DNA of 7,641 nucleotides from Anaerobacillus sp. (GCA_007120055.1 SKOL01000679.1:1-7641); one strand, 5' to 3'; counted from the stretch's first letter, positions 1 to 5,747 are shown. Notes: generated by a model from the sequence alone, not told the origin. Made by a program: numbers and translations.

Positions 1-201
1 ATCATTTATACACTATTTTTAAATAGTTTAGTTACCGATTTTGGGATAGGAAAATTAGAAAGTTTAGATATAATTGCAATAACAGTTGGTTTTACTTACA
101 TATGGTATTCATTCGAAAATTTTGTAAAGTGGCTCGATTTATTTGTAAAGCAAAAAATGTCTACCGCTACAGGAAGGTCTTCCACCGGTTTTCGCCGATA
201 G
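1..201 (+). CDS. C-terminal fragment of a membrane protein (possibly YphA-like)
   Basis: Frame 1 is open from the window edge to a TAG at 199-201, giving 66 residues with no start in view. The visible part carries a hydrophobic segment (about residues 25-40, LDIIAITVGFTYIWYSF) followed by an amphipathic stretch (FVKWLDLFVKQK), as expected for the last helix and short cytoplasmic tail of an integral membrane protein. The position just upstream of der matches the B. subtilis membrane gene yphA, but I cannot confirm homology from this fragment. The last 14 residues (MSTATGRSSTGFRR) differ in composition, and they and the stop codon are encoded by, or abut, the structured repeat that follows. The original C-terminus was therefore probably altered by the repeat. 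The reading frame is moderately secure; the identity is a guess from position. Confidence 0.5.
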   Translation: MIYTLFLNSLVTDFGIGKLESLDIIAITVGFTYIWYSFENFVKWLDLFVKQKMSTATGRSSTGFRR

Positions 202-363
202 GCAGGCACCTTGCGCTTTTCTTGTCTAGCTTCAGCGCCTAGCTTCTCGAGCGTTTCGGTCCATCAAGATTTGCCTATTCATGAGGGGAAATCGAAGAGG
301 AGGCAAAACGTTGCTGGCCCTCCAACGCTTGTCGAAGCTTACCAAGGCGCTTGCGCTTTTCTT
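172..363 (+). repeat. Structured intergenic repeat of the Bacillaceae type
   Basis: This GC-richer block has nested inverted repeats that would fold as RNA or a cruciform. 234-240 (AGCGCCT) pairs with 345-351 (AGGCGCT), 241-246 (AGCTTC) with 334-339 (GAAGCT), 250-255 (AGCGTT) with 324-329 (AACGCT), and 270-276 (TTTGCCT) with 301-307 (AGGCAAA). A small hairpin GGAAG-GT-CTTCC lies at 172-183. The 13-mer TTGCGCTTTTCTT occurs at 211-223 and again at 351-363, suggesting that a full unit follows the tail of another. From memory, similar sequences (beginning CTTGTCTAGCTNCAGCGCC and ending GCGCTTGCGCTTTTCT) occur in many copies in Bacillaceae genomes. That recognition is not checked here. The exact boundaries and any function are unknown. 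Confidence 0.7.
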
Positions 364-370
364 AATAATG

Positions 371-400
371 TTGTCTATTTATAGTGTTTTTTGGTAAAAT
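371..400 (+). promoter_or_regulatory. Probable sigma-A promoter of the der operon
   Basis: TTGTCT (371-376) and TAAAAT (395-400) are separated by 18 bases, a reasonable match to TTGACA/TATAAT. It lies directly after the structured repeat and about 108 bases before the der start, so the transcript would carry the palindromic element at 431-471 in its leader. No better promoter is visible between the repeat and der. Confidence 0.5.
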
Positions 401-430
401 GGATAAGCTAAGATTTAGAGGAAACTTGTG

Positions 431-471
431 GGTGCCCCAAAAACAAAAGTGTCAGACACTTATGGGACGCT
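431..471 (+). repeat. Short palindromic element in the der leader
   Basis: A perfect palindrome, AAGTGTC-A-GACACTT (447-461), is bracketed by GTGCCCCA (432-439) and TGGGACGC (463-470), which pair at seven of eight positions including one G-U. Together they form a compact hairpin in the untranslated leader. The core GTGTCAGACACT resembles short GTGTCAGGCACC-type dispersed palindromes that I recall from Bacillaceae genomes, possibly REP-like sequences. That link is from memory. It has no U-tract, so it is not an obvious terminator. Confidence 0.55.
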
Positions 472-507
472 CCTTTGTTACAGATTGGATTGAAGGAAGG
501 TAATTTT

Positions 508-1821
508 ATGACAAAACCAGTAGTTGCAATTGTAGGACGGCCAAATGTCGGTAAATCAACGATTTTTAATCGAATTGTTGGGGAGAGAGTATCGATTGTA
601 GAGGATATGCCTGGTGTTACTCGAGATCGTATTTATAGTTCGGGAGAGTGGTTAAATCGGGAATTTAACCTCATAGATACAGGTGGAATTGAATTAAGTG
701 ATGAACCGCTTCTTGTTCAAATGAGACAACAAGCTGAATTAGCTATTGAGGAAGCAGATGTAATTGTTTTTATCGTTAATGGAAGAGAAGGTATAACCGG
801 TGCTGATGAAGAAGTTGCTAAGCTGTTATTTCGTTCAAAAAAACCAATTGTACTTGCCGTCAATAAAGTTGACAACCCTGAAATGCAAGAACAATTATAT
901 GAATTTTATTCATTAGGGATGGGTGATCCGATTGCCATTTCAGGTGCGCACGGCTTAGGTTTAGGTGACTTACTAGATGAAGTGATTAAGCATTTTCCAG
1001 AGCTGGATGAGCAATTGTATGATGAAGAAACGGTTCGAGTTTCGCTAATCGGTCGACCAAATGTTGGTAAATCGTCGATTGTAAATGCGATTTTAGGTGA
1101 AGATCGCGTTATTGTAAGTAATATCGCTGGAACAACAAGAGATGCAATCGACACACCATTTTCTAGAGATGATCAAGACTATGTGTTAATTGATACAGCT
1201 GGTATGAGAAAAAAAGGAAAAGTGTATGAAAGTACCGAAAAGTATAGTGTATTAAGAGCACTAAAGGCAATTGAACGTTCGGATGTTGTTTTAGTTGTTT
1301 TAAATGCTGAAGAAGGTATTATTGAACAAGATAAAAAAATTGCTGGCTACGCCCATGAAGCAGGCAGAGCTGTTATTATTGTTGTAAATAAGTGGGACGC
1401 GCTTGAGAAAGATGATAAAACCTTACAAGAGTTTCATCAGAAAATAAAAGATCATTTTTTATTTTTAGATTATGCACCAATTCTTTTTGTATCTGCTAAA
1501 ACGAAACAACGCTTACATACAATTTTACCAATGGTAAGTGAGGTAGCAGAAAATCATAACTTGCGAGTGCCTACAAATGTCTTAAACGACTTAATTATGG
1601 ACGCTGTCGCAATGAATCCTACGCCAACTGATAAAGGGAGACGTCTAAAAATAAATTATGTTACTCAGGTAGCTGTAAAGCCGCCTACATTTGTTCTGTT
1701 TGTAAACGAACCTGAGCTTTTACATTTTTCTTATGAACGCTTTTTAGAAAATCGTATTCGAGCGACATTTGAATTTAAAGGAACGCCTATAAGGATTCTT
1801 GCTAGAAAAAAGAACGATTAA
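508..1821 (+). CDS. der: Ribosome biogenesis GTPase Der (EngA)
   Basis: This 437-residue protein is the tandem-GTPase Der/EngA, close to the family's usual length of about 436. Both G domains are intact. G domain 1 has the P-loop GRPNVGKST (10-18), DTGG (57-60) and NKVD (119-122). G domain 2 has GRPNVGKSS (182-190), DTAGM (229-233), NKWD (294-297) and SAK (329-331). A C-terminal KH-like domain follows from about residue 350. In the family, Der binds the maturing 50S subunit in the cytoplasm and is essential for its assembly. I chose the ATG at 508 because AAGGAAGG (493-500) sits seven bases upstream; the in-frame TTG 33 bases earlier lacks a site and would add an atypical N-terminus. It is the first gene of a probable operon with plsY, 55 bases downstream. 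Confidence 0.97.
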   Translation: MTKPVVAIVGRPNVGKSTIFNRIVGERVSIVEDMPGVTRDRIYSSGEWLNREFNLIDTGGIELSDEPLLVQMRQQAELAIEEADVIVFIVNGREGITGADEEVAKLLFRSKKPIVLAVNKVDNPEMQEQLYEFYSLGMGDPIAISGAHGLGLGDLLDEVIKHFPELDEQLYDEETVRVSLIGRPNVGKSSIVNAILGEDRVIVSNIAGTTRDAIDTPFSRDDQDYVLIDTAGMRKKGKVYESTEKYSVLRALKAIERSDVVLVVLNAEEGIIEQDKKIAGYAHEAGRAVIIVVNKWDALEKDDKTLQEFHQKIKDHFLFLDYAPILFVSAKTKQRLHTILPMVSEVAENHNLRVPTNVLNDLIMDAVAMNPTPTDKGRRLKINYVTQVAVKPPTFVLFVNEPELLHFSYERFLENRIRATFEFKGTPIRILARKKND

Positions 1822-1876
1822 ATATTTTGATTCATCCAAACGTGCTTTTAGTAATAAAAACTAGGGGAGTAAAAAG

Positions 1877-2485
1877 ATGACGATGATTATATTTTCTGCG
1901 GTAGTAGGATATCTACTTGGCTCTATTAGTTTCAGTTATATTATCGCTAAAAAAGTAAAAAAAGTAGATATACGTCAACACGGTAGTGGAAACGCCGGGG
2001 CAACAAATACCCTCCGTGTTTTGGGGACCGGACCTGCTATTTTAGTCCTTTTATGTGACGCTTTAAAAGGGATCATAGCGGTTCTTATCGGCTTATATTT
2101 AGCTGGAGAAGGTTTAGCACCCGCATTAGCCGGACTCATGGCAATCGTAGGGCATAATTGGCCGGTATTTTTAAAGTTTAAAGGTGGAAAAGGTGTTGCT
2201 ACTACTATAGGAGTATTAGCAACACTCGTCTTTCTTCCTGCTTTATATGCAGGGATTATTGCAATTGTTAGTATTGTTATTACTAGGTTTGTATCTCTTG
2301 GGTCGCTGCTTTTTTTAATTGGAACTACGTTGCTTACGATTTTTTTCCGTGATTACTTTATTTATCCGATAGAGTATGTGTATTTATTATTAATTGTTAC
2401 AGCTTTATCATTTTGGAGACATAGATCAAATATTTCTAGATTACTAAGTGGAACTGAAAATAAAATCGGTAAAAAAGTAAAGTAA
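1877..2485 (+). CDS. plsY: Acyl-phosphate:glycerol-3-phosphate acyltransferase PlsY
   Basis: This 202-residue polytopic membrane protein transfers the acyl group of acyl-phosphate (made by PlsX) to position 1 of sn-glycerol-3-phosphate, giving lysophosphatidate, the first membrane-bound step of phospholipid synthesis. Family motifs are visible: GSGNAGATN (36-44), DALKG (61-65), GHNWPVFLKFKGGKGVATT (92-110, including the glycine-rich phosphate loop) and HRSNI (182-186). Hydrophobic segments lie near residues 3-23, 53-75, 82-98, 110-136, 139-156 and 165-180. The length fits the family (about 190-210). ATG 1877 follows AGGGGAG (1863-1869) at seven bases. It sits between der and gpsA, with only 14 bases to gpsA, so enzyme and substrate supplier are probably co-transcribed. 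B. subtilis keeps its plsY (yneS) elsewhere. Confidence 0.96.
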   Translation: MTMIIFSAVVGYLLGSISFSYIIAKKVKKVDIRQHGSGNAGATNTLRVLGTGPAILVLLCDALKGIIAVLIGLYLAGEGLAPALAGLMAIVGHNWPVFLKFKGGKGVATTIGVLATLVFLPALYAGIIAIVSIVITRFVSLGSLLFLIGTTLLTIFFRDYFIYPIEYVYLLLIVTALSFWRHRSNISRLLSGTENKIGKKVK

Positions 2486-2499
2486 TGGAGGGAATAAAG

Positions 2500-3516
2500 A
2501 TGGCTCATATAGCGGTTATTGGTGCAGGTAGTTGGGGAAGTGCATTAAGTATTGTTTTATCTGATAATAAGCATCATGTACGGTTATGGGGAAGAGACGA
2601 AGACCAAATTAATGAAATTAATGAGAAACGGACAAACCAAAAATATTTACCTGAAATTCATTTTCCGGAAAATATCGTAGGATATACTGACTTGGCAAAA
2701 ACGGTAGATGGTGTTGAGGCGATTTTAATTGTTGTTCCAACAAAAGCAATTAGACAAGTACTTCAGGAAATGAAGCCTAGCTTAAAGACAGCTGTTACCT
2801 TTATTCATGCGAGTAAAGGAATTGAACCTGATAGCTTAAAACGTGTTTCGGAAATGATAGAAGAAGAAATTCCACAACAGTTAAGAAAGTCTGTTGTCGT
2901 TTTATCGGGCCCAAGTCATGCAGAAGAAGTAAGTCTTCGCCAGCCTACGACAGTAACTAGCTCTTCTTTGCAGATTGAAGAAGCGGAGTATGTGCAAGAT
3001 TTATTTATGAATAAGCATTTTCGTGTATATACGAACCCTGATTTAATTGGTGTTGAAATTGGGGGAGCGTTAAAAAATATCATCGCATTATGTGCTGGTT
3101 TAACGAACGGTTTAGGTTTTGGAGACAATGCGAAGGCGGCTCTTATGACAAGAGGGTTGGCGGAGATCGCTCGACTTGGAATCAAGTTAGGCGCTAACCC
3201 ACTCACATTTGCCGGTCTTTCAGGATTAGGTGATTTAATTGTCACGTGCACTAGTGTTCATAGTCGAAATTGGCGAGCGGGGAATATGTTAGGTAAAGGT
3301 ATGTCCTTAGATGAAGTGTTAGAAAATATGGGAATGGCAGTAGAAGGTGTCCGTACTACCAAAGCAGCCTTCCAATTGGCTAAGCTAGAAGAGGTTGAAA
3401 TGCCGATAACTTCAGTTTTATATGATGTGTTGTTTAATGATAAACATCCTAATGATGCAGTTGATGAGCTAATGGGGCGTGTTAAAACGAATGAAGTGGA
3501 AGATTTAAGTTTATAA
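2500..3516 (+). CDS. gpsA: NAD(P)H-dependent glycerol-3-phosphate dehydrogenase GpsA
   Basis: This soluble 338-residue enzyme reduces dihydroxyacetone phosphate to sn-glycerol-3-phosphate, the backbone for phospholipids. The N-terminal Rossmann fold begins with GAGSWGSA (8-15); further conserved blocks are SKGIE (105-109), SGPSHAEEV (136-144), VEIGGALKN (185-193, with the presumed catalytic Lys192), GDNAKAALMTRG (208-219), GLSGLGDLIVTC (239-250) and SRNWRAG (255-261). The length is near the family norm (about 330-345). An in-frame ATG at 2485 overlaps the plsY stop, but it lies upstream of the GGAGGG site (2487-2492), which is seven bases from ATG 2500. MAHIAVIGAG is also the typical N-terminus, so 2500 is the start. 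It is the last gene of the probable der-plsY-gpsA unit and is followed by a hairpin terminator. Confidence 0.97.
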   Translation: MAHIAVIGAGSWGSALSIVLSDNKHHVRLWGRDEDQINEINEKRTNQKYLPEIHFPENIVGYTDLAKTVDGVEAILIVVPTKAIRQVLQEMKPSLKTAVTFIHASKGIEPDSLKRVSEMIEEEIPQQLRKSVVVLSGPSHAEEVSLRQPTTVTSSSLQIEEAEYVQDLFMNKHFRVYTNPDLIGVEIGGALKNIIALCAGLTNGLGFGDNAKAALMTRGLAEIARLGIKLGANPLTFAGLSGLGDLIVTCTSVHSRNWRAGNMLGKGMSLDEVLENMGMAVEGVRTTKAAFQLAKLEEVEMPITSVLYDVLFNDKHPNDAVDELMGRVKTNEVEDLSL

Positions 3517-3562
3517 CGTTTTTACGCTTTTCTAATTTTTAGCCAGGCTGAAAAGATGCTTA

Positions 3563-3626
3563 AACACTTTACCTTTGCTTGCAGTGTAAGATCTATACTA
3601 CTGTGAGCGCTGGTGAAGTGTTTTTT
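3563..3626 (+). terminator. gpsA: Rho-independent terminator after gpsA
   Basis: AACACTTTACC (3563-3573) pairs with GGTGAAGTGTT (3612-3622) with one mismatch, and the stem runs into a T-tract at 3621-3626. Inside the loop, GCTTGCAG and CTGTGAGC can pair over eight positions with two G-U pairs, so the hairpin is long and nearly continuous. It ends the der-plsY-gpsA transcript and separates it from spoVIF. Confidence 0.75.
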
Positions 3627-3658
3627 AGATTTTCTAGTCCTTTAACGCTTTTCTATTC

Positions 3659-3685
3659 ACAATGTTTTCCTTATTGCATATGATA
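3659..3685 (+). promoter_or_regulatory. spoVIF: Putative sigma-K promoter of spoVIF
   Basis: CATATGATA (3677-3685) matches the sigma-K -10 consensus CATANNNTA exactly. An AC dinucleotide (3659-3660) sits 16 bases upstream, as in the loose sigma-K -35 element. The start codon is 33 bases downstream of the -10. Late mother-cell (sigma-K) expression is what is known for the B. subtilis spoVIF (yjcC) gene, which supports the assignment. Confidence 0.6.
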
Positions 3686-3717
3686 TGATGAAACTTATTC
3701 TTAGGGAGGACATCACT

Positions 3718-3978
3718 GTGGATAAAAACAATTCTTTTTTTGATAACATTGAAAAGAAAACCAATGTGAAGCAAGAGGATATTTTTAATTTAGCTAACTC
3801 AGTAAGTGGTGCTAATTTTAAAGACGAACAAACAGTAAGGAATTTAATTCAACAAGTAGCGAAACTTGCGAATAAACCAGTTTCTAAAGAAAAGGAAGAT
3901 GAATTAGTAAAGGCAATAGTTAATAACAATATGCCGATGGATTTTGGGACTCTTGCTAAGATGTTCGGGAAAAAATAG
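3718..3978 (+). CDS. spoVIF: Stage VI sporulation protein F (SpoVIF/YjcC family)
   Basis: This is a small, charged, soluble protein of 86 residues. I recognise the SpoVIF family from the N-terminal block SFFDNIEKKTNVKQEDIFNL (6-25), the central GANFKDEQTVRNLIQQVAKL (31-50), the NKPVSKEKEDELV segment (52-64) and the C-terminal MDFGTLAKMFGKK (74-86). In B. subtilis the protein is a mother-cell factor needed for late spore-coat assembly and full spore resistance, acting through GerE; no enzyme activity is known. I place the start at GTG 3718, seven bases after the strong site AGGGAGGA (3703-3710). An upstream in-frame ATG (3685) would put that site inside the gene and add 11 unrelated residues. 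It is flanked by the gpsA terminator and its own terminator, with a sigma-K-like promoter, so it is probably monocistronic. Confidence 0.9.
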   Translation: MDKNNSFFDNIEKKTNVKQEDIFNLANSVSGANFKDEQTVRNLIQQVAKLANKPVSKEKEDELVKAIVNNNMPMDFGTLAKMFGKK

Positions 3979-4177
3979 CCTTATATAGGCGAGTGTTGTC
4001 TACGATTTCTTTTATACATGCATATACTGAAACAGAACGAACATCAACAAGGGCTCTTTTTAGGACTATTGTATTTAGCGGAAATCATAAAGAAACGCCC
4101 CTTTCTTTATAGTTCTATAAAGTAAAAATTTAAAGTATTAAAGTTGCTAGTTGATTAGCATTCGTTCTAAATCTTTT
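3979..4177. other. Non-coding stretch after spoVIF
   Basis: No gene is supported in these 199 bases. A perfect small palindrome CTTTATAG-TT-CTATAAAG lies at 4105-4122 but has no T-tract. A 35-codon ATG frame (4018-4125), in the same frame as spoVIF, is open but lacks a ribosome binding site. The spoVIF transcript probably extends through this stretch to the terminator at 4178-4205. Confidence 0.5.
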
Positions 4178-4205
4178 GGTTGCTCATTTGAGCAACCGTT
4201 TTTTT
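4178..4205 (+). terminator. spoVIF: Strong Rho-independent terminator after spoVIF
   Basis: GGTTGCTC (4178-4185) and GAGCAACC (4190-4197) form a perfect 8-bp stem with loop ATTT, followed by seven T residues (4199-4205). It lies 200 bases after spoVIF and just before the next promoter, so it closes the spoVIF transcript. Confidence 0.93.
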
Positions 4206-4231
4206 GTTTAGTAGATTAAAAGACTTTTTAA

Positions 4232-4260
4232 TTTAAAAACAGTGTATACTGTGCTATAAT
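4232..4260 (+). promoter_or_regulatory. Sigma-A-type promoter with an inverted repeat in the spacer
   Basis: The -10 is a perfect TATAAT (4255-4260) preceded by TGC (4252-4254), an extended -10. TTTAAA (4232-4237) lies 17 bases upstream as a weak -35. Between them is the inverted repeat ACAGT-GTAT-ACTGT (4239-4252), centred in the spacer, which could be an operator for a dimeric repressor. It would drive the short frame at 4310 and the DUF2768 gene downstream. Confidence 0.65.
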
Positions 4261-4309
4261 GATGCGGCATTAAATAATGGTTTGTTATGAAAAAAGGAGG
4301 GCGATTTTC

Positions 4310-4503
4310 ATGAACGAGCCTCTAAAACTCGATAGAGGTTTACAGCGAAGAGAAGGAAATCGGCCGCCTTTTCCATATTAGATAAAAATGCTCCTGCGGT
4401 TACTCGTCGCAAAGCTGCATGGAGTATTCTCAAAGCTGTATTCCGTGGTGTGTATGAGGTCAGTAGCTTTGGTGACGGTTACCGTCATGAAGGTTTTGTA
4501 TGA
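4310..4503 (+). pseudogene. Small gene, apparently frameshifted; function unknown
   Basis: A very strong site, AAGGAGGG (4294-4301), sits eight bases before ATG 4310 and 34 bases after a TATAAT box, yet the frame stops after 23 codons at TAG 4379-4381. A second frame is open from 4336 to the TGA at 4501-4503 and has no plausible start of its own. Its residues look protein-like (LDKNAPAVTRRKAAWSIL, then a C-terminal GDGYRHEGFV). Adding one base at the TTTT run (4369-4372) joins the two into a 64-residue basic, soluble protein. This could be a loss-of-function mutation, a sequencing error in a homopolymer, or a real 23-residue peptide with chance open frame behind it. No classical -1 slippery heptamer is visible at the overlap. 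The stretch looks richer in GC than its neighbours. I do not recognise the product. Confidence 0.45.
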
Positions 4504-4551
4504 AAGTTGGTTTGTTGGTTTTGTAATGATGTAAAATGGAGGAGATTGCTA

Positions 4552-4749
4552 ATGTCTGAAGGTTTAATTAAAATGTACGTAACCTTTATTACGATGGGTT
4601 TAATGTTTTTTGCAGTTGTTGGTTCCTATGTAGCTAGAGAAAAACTAAAAGGAATTATGCAGAAAATCGTTCTTTTTTTCGCATTTATTTGTATGATTTT
4701 GGCAGGTTTTTTAATCTTATTAATTGTATTTAATGTCCCGGCAGTTTAA
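4552..4749 (+). CDS. yphE: DUF2768 family two-helix membrane protein (YphE-like)
   Basis: This 65-residue protein has two predicted transmembrane helices, about residues 5-27 and 38-62, joined by a short positively charged loop (REKLKGIMQK, 29-38). The N-terminal MSEGLIKMYVTFITMGLM and the position between gpsA and yphF match the DUF2768/YphE family of Bacillaceae, whose function is unknown. The start is ATG 4552, seven bases after GGAGGAG (4538-4544). A longer frame from TTG 4507 would place that site inside the gene and is rejected. It is probably transcribed from the promoter at 4232-4260 through the broken small frame, because no closer promoter is obvious. A MITE-like insertion separates it from the lipoprotein gene downstream. 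Confidence 0.82.
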   Translation: MSEGLIKMYVTFITMGLMFFAVVGSYVAREKLKGIMQKIVLFFAFICMILAGFLILLIVFNVPAV

Positions 4750-4770
4750 AATGAAAGGAAAATATTGTTA

Positions 4771-4947
4771 TTATTAAAGGCTCTTTTCGTAAAGATTGTT
4801 GCTTTTACTATGAATTGGGTTGGTAAATGACTTATTTTCATGGGATTATGGTTTTTACAGAAAACGAAAAGATGCCAACCCTTGAGATTACTTAGAATTA
4901 TGGTTAATTTGAAAAGCAACACTTAATACGAAAACAGCGTTATTAAA
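4771..4947. mobile_element. MITE-like element with 28-bp inverted ends and 8-bp direct flanks
   Basis: The inner element (4779-4939, 161 bp) begins GGCTCTTTTCGTA and ends TACGAAAACAGCG. The outer 28 bases (4779-4806 and 4912-4939) are inverted repeats identical at 22 positions, including TTTTCGTA and TGTTGCTTTT. TTATTAAA occurs directly outside each end (4771-4778 and 4940-4947), as expected of a target-site duplication. A nested inverted repeat GGGTTGG (4817-4823) / CCAACCC (4875-4881) lies within. There is no coding potential, so this would be a non-autonomous element moved by a transposase encoded elsewhere. The right flank merges into the ribosome binding site of the lipoprotein gene. It could instead be a long chance hairpin, but the matching flanks argue against that. 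Confidence 0.6.
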
Positions 4948-4963
4948 AGAGGTTTTGATTATA

Positions 4964-5668
4964 ATGAAAAAAATTCTCCTGCTTTCTATGATACTTATAT
5001 TAACGGGTTGTTTATATCCTGATGAAAAAAGAGTCGAAAATCAAGTTCCATTTGAGGAACAAATTAATTTAGTTGAACAGGCAGTTGTTCAGTATCGTTT
5101 AGAAAATCAAGTATTACCAGTTCGATATTCTGAAAAAGAAACGAATTCATTTCAACAATATTTAATTGAATTTCATAAACTAGTCCCAAGATATATTCAG
5201 AACGCGCCAGGTAATTCATTTGAAAACGGCGGGGTGTATCAATACGTTTTAGTTAATGTAGAAGAAGACCCTAAAGTGAAATTGATTGATTTAACGATTA
5301 CGAGAAGAATTCAAGACTTCCAAAGAACAGTTAATGAATATCGGCGTAAAAACCGTTTCGCACCTGTAGAAGAGGTTGTTTCGACTAATGTGTTTTTATT
5401 AGACCATGAAAAGCTAAATCTAGAAGAAGCACCGACCGTCAATAGCCCATTTCATCCTGATCATCGCCTTCCTTTATTAATGGACGGAAATGGAACCGTC
5501 ATTGTGGACTATACTTTAGATCTCAATTATGCTTTAAATAAATTTGAGCATCAATTACAACCTGGTGACGATATTCGGTCGATATTAGTAGAATATTTCT
5601 TTTTCGTTCCGCAAAATTCAGTTCCGTATACGTTAGAAGATGGAAAAGTTGTTTTTGCAAATGAATAG
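4964..5668 (+). CDS. yphF: YphF-like lipoprotein (DUF3939-type)
   Basis: This 234-residue protein starts with a lipoprotein signal: MKK, a hydrophobic core (4-13) and the lipobox L-T-G-C with the lipidated cysteine at residue 16. The mature protein would therefore be anchored to the outer face of the membrane. The position immediately before spoIVA, the size and the signal match B. subtilis YphF (about 244 aa), which is of unknown function. Two 20-residue stretches, 34-53 and 116-135, look like diverged repeats (both end Y-R-x-x-N-x-x-x-P-V). The start is ATG 4964, with AAGAGG (4947-4952) 11 bases upstream; an in-frame TTG at 4955 is too close to that site. The gene lies just after the MITE-like element and ends at a terminator. 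The family assignment rests mainly on context. Confidence 0.75.
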   Translation: MKKILLLSMILILTGCLYPDEKRVENQVPFEEQINLVEQAVVQYRLENQVLPVRYSEKETNSFQQYLIEFHKLVPRYIQNAPGNSFENGGVYQYVLVNVEEDPKVKLIDLTITRRIQDFQRTVNEYRRKNRFAPVEEVVSTNVFLLDHEKLNLEEAPTVNSPFHPDHRLPLLMDGNGTVIVDYTLDLNYALNKFEHQLQPGDDIRSILVEYFFFVPQNSVPYTLEDGKVVFANE

Positions 5669-5703
5669 ATTGATCTCATAATTCAATATTATCGCCTTTA
5701 AGT

Positions 5704-5747
5704 AACTATATGTAGCTACGTTAATTCGTTTGCAACTACATTTAGTT
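5704..5747. repeat. Imperfect inverted repeat after yphF
   Basis: AACTATATGTAGCTAC (5704-5719) and GCAACTACATTTAGTT (5732-5747) are inverted copies with three mismatches around a 12-base loop. There is no T-tract, so it is not a standard terminator. It may be a 3' UTR hairpin or a degenerate palindromic repeat. Confidence 0.45.

Noticed and set aside
1..201. Assignment of the first fragment to the YIEGIA protein family found near der in some Bacillaceae
   Set aside because: The visible C-terminus, a terminal membrane helix with a short basic tail, does not resemble the soluble C-terminal part I recall for that family.
906..1154. 82-codon minus-strand frame inside der
   Set aside because: It lies entirely opposite the conserved G domains of der and has no signals of its own.
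2916..3251. 111-codon minus-strand frame inside gpsA
   Set aside because: It is a shadow of the highly conserved gpsA coding strand.
4105..4122. Palindrome CTTTATAG-TT-CTATAAAG as a possible spoVIF terminator
   Set aside because: It is AT-rich and followed by TAAAAATTT rather than a T-run; the GC-containing hairpin at 4178-4205 is far better.
4018..4125. 35-codon ATG frame after spoVIF, continuous with its frame past the TAG stop
   Set aside because: There is no ribosome binding site before the ATG, no recognisable family, and SpoVIF is already full length at its TAG. Readthrough is unsupported.
4388..4534. Hydrophobic 48-codon frame (ATG 4388 to TAA 4532-4534) upstream of the DUF2768 gene
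   Set aside because: It has no ribosome binding site and overlaps the more protein-like frame ending at 4503; its hydrophobicity probably reflects a shifted frame.
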